Notes under the pieces: generated by a model
What the model was told of the DNA's origin: nothing
The model's input: the letters and a program-made list of their open reading frames with translations, nothing else
Database searches by the model: none
Translations under genes and position numbers: made by a program
NCBI GenBank assembly: GCA_015234045.1
Contig: JADFWU010000001.1
Location: 124,001 to 188,000 of the forward strand
Length of the DNA: 64,000 nt
From: Magnetococcales bacterium
GTDB lineage: Bacteria > Pseudomonadota > Magnetococcia > Magnetococcales > JADFWU01
Direction: 5' to 3'
Shown here: piece by piece, positions 27,370 to 37,040 of the stretch
Layout: every line of letters starts with the position of its first letter
How positions within the stretch are numbered: position 1 is the stretch's first letter

Positions 27370-30108
27370 CTATACCAAGCTGGAGTTAGGGTCAACAAAA
27401 AAATCTTCTAAGAGTTTGATTCGGCGTTTGGCTGGGATAAGGTCGTTATTTGTCAGATCGTTTGCCAGTGCGTCGGCCAGTTGAGCATATTCATGGTGGC
27501 CAAGTTGTGAGAGATTCTCTTCAAGAGAGCGTGCCAGTATCACAGCGGATGCCATAGAGTGACTTTGAATTCTGGTATTGATATCAGTCACTTTTTCTTT
27601 ACATTCAGCCAAAACGACCTGACGAAAACCGGTCAAAGACTGCATGGATTCCTCATCACGTTGTTGGGATGACCTGTCTTTGTTTGAGAGTAAAGAGAGC
27701 GTTTTATCCTGTTGTTGGCAGCTTTGATGATGATCAAGGGCCATTGTCCAAAGGCGTTCAGGTGGAATTTTGCAAGAGAGAATATGTTCTGGCGGCACCT
27801 CATCGGGCAATATGGAACCCAGTGGTAAGTCGGTCATAAGGCGAATATTTGGTTGTGGCATGCTGTCTTGGTCACGCTGTTTGATCTGGATATAGGCTTT
27901 CTCGTCAATGAGGATCATCTCACGAGGATTGAAAGGTAATGCGCAATGCAGAGGGTCGATGTGACTCACTTGGCAACCAAGCGAGCTAAGGGTTCTGGTT
28001 AACTGTCGTCTTGTTTCTGCATTGTTCAGTCCGATCCGTACAACAATTGGAACATGAACACCGGGGTTGATAGCAGGAGGCTGATCTAATCCGCCGTGGG
28101 CAGGGGGGTCTGTTGCTGGAACAGTGATACGTACGGTGGTTCCATTATTGAGTTTGCTCTCTATATGAATTGTTCCCCCATTTTTTTCAACGACTTCCTG
28201 ACAAAGAATAAGGCCAAGTCCTGTGCCTGGTTCATCATCAGTACCTGGAGTTGAGTTGTAGCGATCCAATTGAAAAAGTTGTGCTAATTTTTCCTGTGAA
28301 ATACCGATGCCGGTATCACGGATCATGATCTCAACCAGGGCAATGTCACGTTTAGGGCCTTGTGGTTGAATTCTGGCGGAGAGGGTTATTTCGCCGCCAG
28401 AAGGGGTAAACTTTAGTGCATTGGAAATGATATTGCGTAACGCTACGAGAAACAGGTCCCTGTCACATAAAATCCAGTAGCCGGACAGGTCTATCTGGTT
28501 AATTTTAATGTTTTTTTCTTCAATAAAAGCACGATATACATCAATCGTGTCCTCAATTGCTTGAGAGAGAGGATTGGCGGTTGGCTCGTAGCTATCAGCA
28601 TGGCCCATTTGCAGTTTGGACCAATCTAAAAGATTATCCAATAGGGTTGCGGTATTTTGGGCTGAATGCTCAATTTGGGTGGCAATCCGATGGATCTCTT
28701 TGATTGATGGGTTGTTTTCCTGAGAGACAATAGTGAGAAGCTCTGACAGACGTATGAGTGGCATGAAAGGAACGCGCAGATCATGAGAAACTATGGAGAA
28801 AAATCGATTTTTGCGTTGATTGATCTCTTCCAGATGTTGAGCATGTTCTGCCAATAACTCATTTTTAACTCTGATTTTTTCTTGAGTTAGGATCAATTCC
28901 TGTCTCAATTTACGTTCTTTATAGACCACATGAATCAAAGAAAATAGAGAGCCAATAATGAAAGCGACTGCCGGCAGTATCCAAGGTAACCATACATGGT
29001 AGTGAAATGCGGTGCTCACAGAGAGTGATAGCAGAAAGAGACCGCTGCTTAAGAGGGCCAAAAACAGCAGAAGTGTCTTGTAACGACTACCAACCAATAG
29101 ACCGCATACTGACCAAAAAATAAGCCAGATTGCTTCAATCCAATCAGGCATACTGATTGTGGGAGTGTCTTTTCCAAGGGCAAAATTAACCAGTTGGTTG
29201 GTAATGGTTGCTTGAAGTACAACACCATGGGTAACCTCACCCAATAGTGGCTTGTGCATCAACGGAGTGAATGCGAGATCCTTGATGCTGGTAGCAGTGG
29301 CACCAATAATAACTATCTTATCTTTGATAGCATGTGTGGGAACTTTGTTTGTTAAGAGATCGGAAAGGGAATAGATTGGCAGTGTGTTTGGGGTATCAAC
29401 ATAATTGAGTAGAATCTGATAACCTCTATTGTCGGCATCAACATAGGGGCCATCATTCGGCATGAGAGGAAGGAGTTTGGCATTTCCAAATTGAATAGCG
29501 TTATCCTTGTTGCTCAAAAGATGGAGCTTGACACCCAGTGATTTCATGTAGCGTAAGGCTAATTGAAGCGCGAAACTGGTACCATTTCGGCCTGTGTCAT
29601 TGTGTAAAAAAATCATGCTGCGTCGGACTATGCCATCATAATCAAGAACTATATCAGAGAAGCCAACCTGAGTTTTAGTAGTAAGATATTCCGGTGCAGC
29701 AATTCGGTCCTTTTCTGTGTTGCCAAATTTTTCGACCAAAATAATATGATCATTGCTGGTTAAAATCTCCTTCAGTTTAGTGCTTCCTGGAGGGTGAGCG
29801 TGTTCACGGTAAATATCGAGACCAATAACGCGGGGGGTTTTCTCCAGAATATTAAATAAAGCTTGGGCAACGACTTCATCATTGAGTCGCCAACCCAGAG
29901 TGTTCATATCATTTTCAGTAATGCCGATAACGGTCAGCGGTGGACTCTGCTTAGGAGGAGAAGAGCGCCAGCGGACCAATTGATCATAGCCTGCAAGTTC
30001 TATCCACTGAAACCAGCCTTGTGAACTTGAAATAAGCACAAGCAAGCAGAAAAGAAGCGCTGCTGAAATCAGAATTGTACGGTTTGAATTCTCTTGATTA
30101 GATAACAT
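27370..30108 (-). CDS. CHASE2-domain histidine kinase with pseudo-receiver and pseudo-HPt tail
   Basis: A 912-aa protein. TM1 is at about 11-31. A periplasmic CHASE2 domain covers about 36-315 (VIGITENDMNTLGWRL, GLDIYREHAHPPG, KIVIIGATATSIKD), then three helices (322-395). HisKA contains FFSIVSHDLRVPF with H442. HATPase_c has RNIISNALKFT, DTGIGIS and GTGLGLILCQEVV. Residues 688-785 look like a receiver (VPIVVRIGLNNAETRRQL; MILIDE) that lacks the acidic pair. Residues 822-905 have HPt-like helices in which the AHxLKG motif is ARSLEE, Arg at 860 replacing His. So the tail should not accept phosphate; this is my reading, by motif. DUF928 follows. Confidence 0.8.
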   Translation of the reverse strand: MLSNQENSNRTILISAALLFCLLVLISSSQGWFQWIELAGYDQLVRWRSSPPKQSPPLTVIGITENDMNTLGWRLNDEVVAQALFNILEKTPRVIGLDIYREHAHPPGSTKLKEILTSNDHIILVEKFGNTEKDRIAAPEYLTTKTQVGFSDIVLDYDGIVRRSMIFLHNDTGRNGTSFALQLALRYMKSLGVKLHLLSNKDNAIQFGNAKLLPLMPNDGPYVDADNRGYQILLNYVDTPNTLPIYSLSDLLTNKVPTHAIKDKIVIIGATATSIKDLAFTPLMHKPLLGEVTHGVVLQATITNQLVNFALGKDTPTISMPDWIEAIWLIFWSVCGLLVGSRYKTLLLFLALLSSGLFLLSLSVSTAFHYHVWLPWILPAVAFIIGSLFSLIHVVYKERKLRQELILTQEKIRVKNELLAEHAQHLEEINQRKNRFFSIVSHDLRVPFMPLIRLSELLTIVSQENNPSIKEIHRIATQIEHSAQNTATLLDNLLDWSKLQMGHADSYEPTANPLSQAIEDTIDVYRAFIEEKNIKINQIDLSGYWILCDRDLFLVALRNIISNALKFTPSGGEITLSARIQPQGPKRDIALVEIMIRDTGIGISQEKLAQLFQLDRYNSTPGTDDEPGTGLGLILCQEVVEKNGGTIHIESKLNNGTTVRITVPATDPPAHGGLDQPPAINPGVHVPIVVRIGLNNAETRRQLTRTLSSLGCQVSHIDPLHCALPFNPREMILIDEKAYIQIKQRDQDSMPQPNIRLMTDLPLGSILPDEVPPEHILSCKIPPERLWTMALDHHQSCQQQDKTLSLLSNKDRSSQQRDEESMQSLTGFRQVVLAECKEKVTDINTRIQSHSMASAVILARSLEENLSQLGHHEYAQLADALANDLTNNDLIPAKRRIKLLEDFFVDPNSSLV

Positions 30109-30362
30109 GGCTCAATAAAGTTGATCATAGTCAAAAAAAGTAATTTACAATAGAACTTATCAATCTTACAATCTGCTACTGATTCCGGCTGGCAATTTAA
30201 CCATGATTAATTATGAACTATTGGCAAGCAGAAAGCCAATGCTAGGATCTATAGAAATGTAAATTAGTTGAGGAAAATTGTAGATGTTAAGTGTTTACTG
30301 TACTTGGTGTTGTATTTAAATGATTCATGGATTTGTATATTTAATGTGATTCGGTTTGTTTC

Positions 30363-30466
30363 TGAGATACGCAGTTTAATGCGTATTGATGGCTGTTATT
30401 CTCGCCTCTGCGGGAATGACGAGTTCACGACCTAATGCGTGTTTCAACTGACAACTGCGTATCTCA
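30363..30466. mobile_element. MITE-like element, family B, copy 2
   Basis: Perfect 14-bp terminal inverted repeats, TGAGATACGCAGTT (30363-30376) and AACTGCGTATCTCA (30453-30466). Its reverse complement aligns along the whole length with 24011-24120, including the central CATTCCCGC...GCGAGAAT hairpin and CAGTTGAAAC. It lies in the 483-bp spacer between two divergent kinase genes and may affect their promoters. Confidence 0.75.
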
Positions 30467-30538
30467 TATTATTGTAAAAAATTCTTTTTTAACAGTCTAT
30501 AAGGGCAGAGTTGTTCACGTAAAGAGGGTAGATGTTTG

Positions 30539-30595
30539 ATGAGTAATAATCTTGGTGGTTCTGACTATAGTCAACTTCGTTTTACGCGCTTATGA
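30539..30595 (+). CDS. Candidate 18-aa upstream ORF coupled to the hybrid kinase
   Basis: MSNNLGGSDYSQLRFTRL, with GAGGG about 10 nt before ATG 30539. Its TGA overlaps the kinase ATG (ATGA). The kinase itself has no good ribosome binding site, so translation may depend on this short frame. Confidence 0.4.
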   Translation: MSNNLGGSDYSQLRFTRL

Positions 30596-32253
30596 TCCAT
30601 AGTGACCTATTGAATTCAGCGCCATTTTCTGGACAAGAGACGGATATCCTGATTGCAGATGACTCGGCGGCAACGCGCTTGCTGTTGGAGTATATGGTGA
30701 AAAAATGGGGATATCGTGTCTTTTCTGCTCGTGATGGTGTGCAGGCTCTTGAAATTCTTTCTGCGCCTAATCCACCACGTTTGGCACTATTAGATTGGAT
30801 GATGCCAAATTTGGATGGCCTTGGCGTTATCAAAAAAGTTGCAGAAGATCCGAATATTCCGTTTATATACAGTATTCTTATTACCAATCGTTCTGAACCG
30901 GAAGATATGATCACTGCTCTGAATGCTGGTGCAGATGATTTTCTTGCCAAGCCTATTCAGGTTGAAGAGTTGAATAGCCGCATTAAGGTTGGTCAACGGA
31001 CCATAGGTTATCAGTTGCGCCAGGAGGAGAGCATGCAACTGATGGCTGTTCAGAAACAGGATCTGAAACAGGCTAAGGAAAAGGCTGAACTGGCTGATCT
31101 TGCTAAAACACGCTTTTTAAGATGGGTTAGCCATGATCTGAGCCAGCCGCTTTCCTCAATGGGCATGTTTATCGAGCAGATGGGCGCTGTACGTGATCTC
31201 TCTGAAATGCGAAATCAGATGCGTGGTATCAGCAGTTCCTACCAAACGTTATCCGAACTTCTCAACAGTTTGCTGACACTGGATCATGTAGAACGTAAAT
31301 TTGTCGAACATGGTGCGGTTGAACCACAGATCTCTTCCATAGATTTAGGGGTGTTGTTTAATCGTCTAGCCCTTGAGTATGTTCCTTTGGCACAGTTGCA
31401 GGGAATTAAGCTGCGCGTTGTGCCAACAAGAGCGGTAGTGCAGTCAGATGCAGGATTTTTAGAACGTATTATCCGCAATTTAGTCACCAATGCCGTTCGA
31501 TATACGCGGCAAGGCGGTGGTGTTTTGTTGGGGTGTCGTGCGCGAGGTGATGCATTCCGTATCGAAGTTTGGGATACGGGAGAAGGTATTCCCGCTGAGA
31601 AGCAACAAAAGATTTTCCGTGAATTTGATCGCTTGGATTCAAATACCTCAGCCCATAAACACGCTTCCACTGCAACGCTTGATTCTGGTTTAGGGCTTGG
31701 TCTGGCCATAGTAAAATCACTGGTCCAGATTCTTCATTATCCATTGGAGTTGCGTTCTGAACCGGGACGAGGAAGTCGATTTTCCATCACTGTCCCTGTG
31801 GGTGATCCTGATAATATCAAACCAGTTTGGTCGCTGGATCTTCAAAACACCGGTGCTATTCCAAAGGATTCACTGATTGTGGTTGTAGATGATGATCAGG
31901 ATGTGCGTACCAATGTGCTTTCTCTTCTGGATAAATGGTCATGCCAAGGTGTGGGTGTTGAGTCGCGTTCAGAGGCGTTTGCCAAGTTTGACCAGTTGGG
32001 TCGGCAACCTGACTTTATTATCAGCGATTATCATCTCTTAAATGATGAAATTGGCACAGATGTTATCAAGGCTATATTAGCCCATTTCAACGCTGAAATT
32101 CCTGCACTGATCATTACCAGTCACACAGCGCCTGACTTTCTCAAGAAGCTCCAAAAATCGGGGTTTGATTACCTCACCAAGCCGGTTTCTCCGGCTAAAC
32201 TCCGCAGTTATCTCAAGAGTAAATTGTCCCAACAGGTCAGGTTTTCGGCCTGA
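30592..32253 (+). CDS. REC-HisKA-HATPase-REC hybrid histidine kinase
   Basis: A 553-aa cytoplasmic protein without membrane helices. The first receiver has IADDSAATRLLLEYM and LALLDWMMP (D68) and the usual lysine in DDFLAKPI. A coiled linker (145-172) leads to HisKA with WVSHDLSQPLSS (H181). HATPase_c shows RNLVTNAVRYT, DTGEGIP and SGLGLGLAIVKSL. The second receiver has VVVDDDQDVRTN and DFIISDYHLL. This layout (receiver first, receiver last) resembles the DUF-free hybrid kinases that feed HPt proteins. It is divergent from the CHASE2 kinase and may be its partner. Confidence 0.88.
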   Translation: MIHSDLLNSAPFSGQETDILIADDSAATRLLLEYMVKKWGYRVFSARDGVQALEILSAPNPPRLALLDWMMPNLDGLGVIKKVAEDPNIPFIYSILITNRSEPEDMITALNAGADDFLAKPIQVEELNSRIKVGQRTIGYQLRQEESMQLMAVQKQDLKQAKEKAELADLAKTRFLRWVSHDLSQPLSSMGMFIEQMGAVRDLSEMRNQMRGISSSYQTLSELLNSLLTLDHVERKFVEHGAVEPQISSIDLGVLFNRLALEYVPLAQLQGIKLRVVPTRAVVQSDAGFLERIIRNLVTNAVRYTRQGGGVLLGCRARGDAFRIEVWDTGEGIPAEKQQKIFREFDRLDSNTSAHKHASTATLDSGLGLGLAIVKSLVQILHYPLELRSEPGRGSRFSITVPVGDPDNIKPVWSLDLQNTGAIPKDSLIVVVDDDQDVRTNVLSLLDKWSCQGVGVESRSEAFAKFDQLGRQPDFIISDYHLLNDEIGTDVIKAILAHFNAEIPALIITSHTAPDFLKKLQKSGFDYLTKPVSPAKLRSYLKSKLSQQVRFSA

Positions 32254-32271
32254 ATAAGAGTTCTATACACG

Positions 32272-34572
32272 CTATCTTTGCCGCCGGTGTTTTTGAGCGT
32301 GGTATTTTTTCCAGTTTTTTGGCTTGGTAAATTTTTTTCCTTTTGAACGGCGGTGACCGCGCTCAGGTAGGAGTTTCATGTGGCGCCACGACTTGCCAAG
32401 CAGTAGGTCAATCTCATTATTGATCTTTTGTCTTTTGTGAATGGCTGTATGGAGATCTGGTAACAGGTCTGGAAATCGATAGTGCAACCAGCAGTAGAGG
32501 TTCACCACTTTCATAGCGGTTTCAAGCTGGCTGAGACGATGGGTGTCTTCGCCGACCACTCGAGGTAGAATGCTTTCCAAAGAGAGTTTCCAACCGCGTG
32601 CGATGGCTTCGGTCATGCGTTCAAATGCGGATACTGCTTGGGTTGCACCCAAATGGACCGGTGCAGCGGACAGAGCAAACCGGGTGGCCAGATCAAGGGA
32701 TTTATAGCGGTCTGTGATACGGGCCAAGGTGGTTTGACCGTCCAGATCGGTCATGGCGTAGAGCGTTGGATCAGGTTTGACAGCTTGGGAAAATTGGGTC
32801 AGCAGTCGTGCCAGTTTTGGCTGTTTATATTCCGAAATATCAGCCATTGCCATTAGATGATCAAGGTTGGGCGCAAGATGAGCGCGTGTGACATCGGGCG
32901 GATTCTTTTGGTAGGCCATCCGAATATTGTGCATGGTAATCTGGAATGATCCAACAAAGCCGATCTCATTTTGGCCATAGCGGCCTGCACGTCCGGCAAT
33001 CTGGCGCACTTCCATTGGAGTGAGCGGATGCTCTTGATGGTTGTATTTTTTGGCATCTTGGGTAAACAGAATAGTACGGATGGGCAGGTTCAATCCCATG
33101 CCAATGGCATCTGTCGCGGCCAGGAAAGGGGCATCACCATCGGAGAACCGTTTTGCTTGCATTCGGCGTACTTCGGGTGGTAGAGCGCCATAAAGCACGG
33201 CACAGCTTTTACCGGTTTCCGACTCGATCTTCTGTTTCATCCTCAGAACACCGGAACGGGAAAAAGCGATTATTGCCGTGCCAGGCTCAAGATCTTTATA
33301 GGTTTTGATCGGTTTTTGGATCAGCGTCAATGGGGTCAGACGTTCCAATCTGACGATGTCATAAGGATCACCGGTAAGTTTAAGCAGTTTTTTAATGGCT
33401 GGTAGGGCTTCGGGCGCAGCGATCACACACACTTCATCTGCTTGTGCGCCAAGAATGGCTTGCGTCCAGGCCCAACCTCGATCCGGGTCGCCCAGCATTT
33501 GGGCTTCATCAATGACGCAGATATCGTACTCATGCTTCAATGCCAGCATTTCAATGGTACTGGCAGTATGTCTGGCCGCTTCATCCTGAATGCGTTCTTC
33601 ACCTGTGATCATGTTACAGGGCACATTCCATTCCCATAGGGTTTCAGCCACTTCCAGTGCTAGAAGACGCAGTGGTGCCAAATAGGCACCGCTTTTCGCC
33701 TCTGCAAGACGGCGCAGGGCTTGATAGGTTTTTCCAGAGTTGGTAGGGCCGAGATAAAGGGTGAACTTACGGGTTCTGTTACGGGCTGGAAACAGGTTGT
33801 GAAACTCATGAATCCGAGTTGCATTGTTGAAATTTCTTTGCAGACGTTCTCTTTCTAATCGCTTGAAAAATCGACCATAAATGGCATAGTACGGCGTGAT
33901 GATTTCAGGATCTTTATTCTTCTGATCCGCGTCAACAATACGCTGATAAACTGTTTTGGCCAGTTCGTGATCATCAGGGTCTTCCAGCTCTGCAAGAAAA
34001 GCGTGAAAGCGGGTTTTCTGATAGTGATCAAGCGCATTTTTCCATGCCTCATGATCAATAGGCGGGAGTGTCAGTTCCAATCTGATGGCGGCTCGATTCA
34101 GCCGAATGCGATGGGGTTCCAGTTTATCACGGCGGTCGATGAGAATCGGCCATTCATATTCAGCGCCAGGAACTGATTCAATGGTGGTTTCACTGATCCA
34201 GCGGGCGAGATGCGTATTCAGATCCTGCCACTCTTGCAGCCAAGCGTCACACTCCTCTTGAAGTGCTTCACGACGGCGTTCAAAATTCTCTTCTTCATTA
34301 ATGGTTTGTTCTCTACTATACAGTTTGCATTCCATACCATTTTTTAAATAGGTATGAACTGGCTCTTGATCTTCAGGTACATAACGTTTTTTTCTGCGCC
34401 ATGACTTACGTGTCTGCAAAATATCGATATCCGAACGATGCCATATATTGACACCATCAACGGTTTTAATAGGTTCGCAACCCGGTTTGGGTCGATGCCG
34501 TTCACCGAGCAGGTTTTCGGGTATTGTTTCCAGTAGTGAATCTTCGAATGGTGATTTCAATGTCTTCTTCAA
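32272..34572 (-). CDS. SUV3-like DEAD/DEAH-box RNA helicase
   Basis: A 766-aa protein. Residues 1-260 are a charged N-terminal region with helices. The helicase core starts at LYLGPTNSGKTYQALRRL (Walker A 275-282), with VIDEAQML (motif II), then AFSRSGVLRMKQKIE, ATDAIGMGLNLPIRTILF and RQIAGRAGRYG (motif VI). These motifs match SUV3, the mitochondrial degradosome helicase also found in Alphaproteobacteria. The C-terminus is basic (RRSKGKKFTKPKNWKKYHAQ), probably RNA binding. It meets the hybrid kinase gene tail to tail with 18 bp between. Confidence 0.85.
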   Translation of the reverse strand: MKKTLKSPFEDSLLETIPENLLGERHRPKPGCEPIKTVDGVNIWHRSDIDILQTRKSWRRKKRYVPEDQEPVHTYLKNGMECKLYSREQTINEEENFERRREALQEECDAWLQEWQDLNTHLARWISETTIESVPGAEYEWPILIDRRDKLEPHRIRLNRAAIRLELTLPPIDHEAWKNALDHYQKTRFHAFLAELEDPDDHELAKTVYQRIVDADQKNKDPEIITPYYAIYGRFFKRLERERLQRNFNNATRIHEFHNLFPARNRTRKFTLYLGPTNSGKTYQALRRLAEAKSGAYLAPLRLLALEVAETLWEWNVPCNMITGEERIQDEAARHTASTIEMLALKHEYDICVIDEAQMLGDPDRGWAWTQAILGAQADEVCVIAAPEALPAIKKLLKLTGDPYDIVRLERLTPLTLIQKPIKTYKDLEPGTAIIAFSRSGVLRMKQKIESETGKSCAVLYGALPPEVRRMQAKRFSDGDAPFLAATDAIGMGLNLPIRTILFTQDAKKYNHQEHPLTPMEVRQIAGRAGRYGQNEIGFVGSFQITMHNIRMAYQKNPPDVTRAHLAPNLDHLMAMADISEYKQPKLARLLTQFSQAVKPDPTLYAMTDLDGQTTLARITDRYKSLDLATRFALSAAPVHLGATQAVSAFERMTEAIARGWKLSLESILPRVVGEDTHRLSQLETAMKVVNLYCWLHYRFPDLLPDLHTAIHKRQKINNEIDLLLGKSWRHMKLLPERGHRRSKGKKFTKPKNWKKYHAQKHRRQR

Positions 34573-34677
34573 GAATATTAGAAGTAGCGTTTATCCGGTT
34601 AACAGCAGTACTCTATAATTTTTACCATAATTCGAGCGCTTGGCAAGTGGCGCATAGCGCGGAGGGGTTGAAAAACA

Positions 34678-35352
34678 ATGAATAGCAAGGCGCTAATCCG
34701 AATTGTTGTCGTACTTGTGTTGATTGGTGCTATTGCTTGGGCAGCGACCTTTCGTGATGAGTTGAGCCCGGAAGCCATCCAGGCTTGGGTTTCATCGTTT
34801 GGATATTGGGGACCAGTTGTATTTATTGGTATCTATGCCATCGCTTCGGTGTTGTTTTTGCCGGGATCGGTGTTGACGTTGACCGGTGGTGCGCTGTTTG
34901 GTCCGGTGTTAGGCACGCTCTATAATCTTTCAGGGGCGACAATTGGTGCAACTTTGGCATTTTTAATTGCCCGGTATTTAGCGTCTGATTGGGTTGAGCA
35001 AAAGGCCGGTGGGCGTTTGAAGCGATTATTTGATGGTGTGGAGCAAGAGGGATGGAAATTTGTTGCCTTTGTGCGCTTGGTGCCGGTGTTTCCTTTTAAT
35101 TTATTAAACTATGCGTTGGGATTGACTAAAATCCGACTGTCTCACTATATCATTGCGTCATTTATCTGTATGTTGCCTGGTGGGTTTGCGTATACCTATT
35201 TGGGGTTTGCAGGCAAAGAGGCATTGGCAGGCGGTGATGATCTGTTGCAAAAGGGTCTATTGGCGTTGGGCTTGTTGGCTGCTGTGGCGTTTCTGCCGTC
35301 AATGATTAAACGTATGCGAAAGCAGACAGACGCAGAAAAGGTGGTGGATTGA
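34678..35352 (+). CDS. TVP38/TMEM64-family (DedA-like) membrane protein
   Basis: A 224-aa protein with about six hydrophobic segments. The family core is present: FLPGSVLTLTGGALFGPVLG, ATIGATLAFLIARYLA and FVRLVPVFPFNLLNYALGLT, the amphipathic re-entrant segment of SNARE-associated (VTT/DedA) proteins implicated in lipid scrambling. Its stop overlaps the ROK kinase start (TGATG), indicating coupling. Confidence 0.88.
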   Translation: MNSKALIRIVVVLVLIGAIAWAATFRDELSPEAIQAWVSSFGYWGPVVFIGIYAIASVLFLPGSVLTLTGGALFGPVLGTLYNLSGATIGATLAFLIARYLASDWVEQKAGGRLKRLFDGVEQEGWKFVAFVRLVPVFPFNLLNYALGLTKIRLSHYIIASFICMLPGGFAYTYLGFAGKEALAGGDDLLQKGLLALGLLAAVAFLPSMIKRMRKQTDAEKVVD

Positions 35353-36272
35353 TGGCCAGAATCGGTGTTGATCTGGGTGGCACCAAAATTGAGGCCGTGG
35401 TGCTTTCCGGTGCTGGTGAAATCCTGGCTCGGGAACGCACGGACACGCCACAAGGTGACTATCAGAAAACGGTTCAGGCCGTGGTGGACCTGGTCAAACA
35501 GGTTGAAGCGTTAGCCGGTGTGTCGGGGAGTGTTGGGGTTGGTGCGCCGGGTGCGGTATCTCATCGTACTGGACGGCTGAAAAATGCCAATTCGGTTTGT
35601 TTGATTGATCAGCCATTGAGGGAAGATTTATCACACCATCTGCAACGTCCGGTTCGTCTGGCCAATGATGCGGACTGTTTTGCACTGTCTGAAGCGGTTG
35701 ATGGAGCGGCGGCTGGTGCTGGTGTGGTTTTTGGTGTGATTCTGGGTACTGGGGTTGGCGGTGGTGTGGTGGTCAATGGTGCGCTGTTGAATGGTCCTAA
35801 CGCTATTGCGGGAGAGTGGGGCCATAATGCACTGCCTTGGACTGGTCATGATGAGATTCCGGGCAATCGTTGCTATTGTGGTCGAGAAGGGTGTATTGAG
35901 ACGTTTCTTTCCGGGCCTGGTATGGCGCGTCACTATGAGATATTGACCGGTCAACGTGACATTTCTTCGAAAGATATTATCAAAGCGGTTGAACAGGGCG
36001 ATGTGACGGCTATGTCCTATATGGAACAGTATGCTGATCGATTGTCGCGTGCTTTGTCGAGTGTGATTAATTTGATTGATCCTCATGTGATTGTGTTGGG
36101 TGGTGGTTTGTCCAATATTGATTGGCTTTATCAACGGGTGCCGGAAGTGTGGGATGCGTATGTTTTTTCCGATCAGGTGGAAACCCGGCTGGTAAAAGCC
36201 CGTTATGGAGATTCCAGTGGTGTGCGTGGGGCGGCTTGGTTATGGCCCAAAGGGTGCGATGATGTCCGGTAA
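35352..36272 (+). CDS. ROK-family sugar kinase
   Basis: A 306-aa protein beginning MARIGVDLGGTKIEAVVL (ATP-binding DLGGTK). The ROK signature and zinc site are visible: GEWGHNALPWTG (His), CYCGREGCIETFLSGPGMAR (three cysteines). VILGTGVGGGVVVNG is the substrate/phosphate loop. NDADCFALSEA holds the catalytic Asp. Members phosphorylate fructose, glucose or N-acetylated sugars; the substrate cannot be decided here, fructokinase (Mak-type) being likeliest from length. It overlaps both neighbours. Confidence 0.88.
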   Translation: MARIGVDLGGTKIEAVVLSGAGEILARERTDTPQGDYQKTVQAVVDLVKQVEALAGVSGSVGVGAPGAVSHRTGRLKNANSVCLIDQPLREDLSHHLQRPVRLANDADCFALSEAVDGAAAGAGVVFGVILGTGVGGGVVVNGALLNGPNAIAGEWGHNALPWTGHDEIPGNRCYCGREGCIETFLSGPGMARHYEILTGQRDISSKDIIKAVEQGDVTAMSYMEQYADRLSRALSSVINLIDPHVIVLGGGLSNIDWLYQRVPEVWDAYVFSDQVETRLVKARYGDSSGVRGAAWLWPKGCDDVR

Positions 36273-37035
36273 TCCGTGGATTATGCAGTTGACAATATTG
36301 GGTAGTGGCACTGGTATTCCTTCATTGCTGAGACATGCTCCGGGCTATCTTATTCAGACTGATGCTATGAATGTTCTGGTGGATTGCGGTAGCGGTACTT
36401 TATTGCAGTTGGAGCGGGCAGGGGTTTCTTTTACGGCGCTGGATTTGATCTGTATCACGCATACCCATGCGGATCATATTGGTGATCTTTGGGCATTGGT
36501 ACATGGATTGCGTTTTCCGCATGTTGACCGACAACGGAAGCTGACTATCATGGGACCGCCTGGATTCTCGCGTTTTTTTGATCAATTTGTCGCACCGGTT
36601 TCTGGTCGTCCCAAAGCGTTTCCCTTTGAAATCATTGATGCTGCACAGGATCAACAGCTCGGCGCACTACGCATAGTGACAACGGCAACTGTGCATAGTG
36701 ATCGCTTAGAGAGTATTGCGTACCGATTTGAAAAAAACGGCCATGTTGCGGTTATTTCCGGGGATTGTGACTTTGATGACGGTATTATCCATCTCGCCAA
36801 AGGCGCGGATCAATTGGTATTGGACTGCTCGTCACTGAATGCCGGAAAAATCGGCGGACATCTAAGTGCCGGTGAGTGTGGAAAAGTGGCCCAACAGGCG
36901 GGTGCCGTCTCTCAGGTGATACTGTCACACCTCTATCCAATAGACGCACCAGAAATAGAGCGTATTCAAGAGTGTCGGCACCACTATGACGGCAAGGTCA
37001 TCCTTGCTGAAGATCTTCTCACACTGAATGTTTAG
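36262..37035 (+). CDS. Metallo-beta-lactamase-fold hydrolase (RNase Z-like)
   Basis: A 257-aa protein. After LTILGSGTGIPSLLRHAPG and LVDCGSGTLLQLE comes the zinc motif CITHTHADHIGDLWALVHGL. The later metal ligands are in VISGDCDFDDGI and VILSHLYP. The set is like RNase Z/arylsulfatase-type hydrolases, but without the RNase Z exosite, so the substrate is open. ATG 36262 or the adjacent ATG 36259 starts inside the ROK gene; ATG 36283 is also possible. Confidence 0.8.
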   Translation: MSGNPWIMQLTILGSGTGIPSLLRHAPGYLIQTDAMNVLVDCGSGTLLQLERAGVSFTALDLICITHTHADHIGDLWALVHGLRFPHVDRQRKLTIMGPPGFSRFFDQFVAPVSGRPKAFPFEIIDAAQDQQLGALRIVTTATVHSDRLESIAYRFEKNGHVAVISGDCDFDDGIIHLAKGADQLVLDCSSLNAGKIGGHLSAGECGKVAQQAGAVSQVILSHLYPIDAPEIERIQECRHHYDGKVILAEDLLTLNV

Positions 37036-37040
37036 ACACT

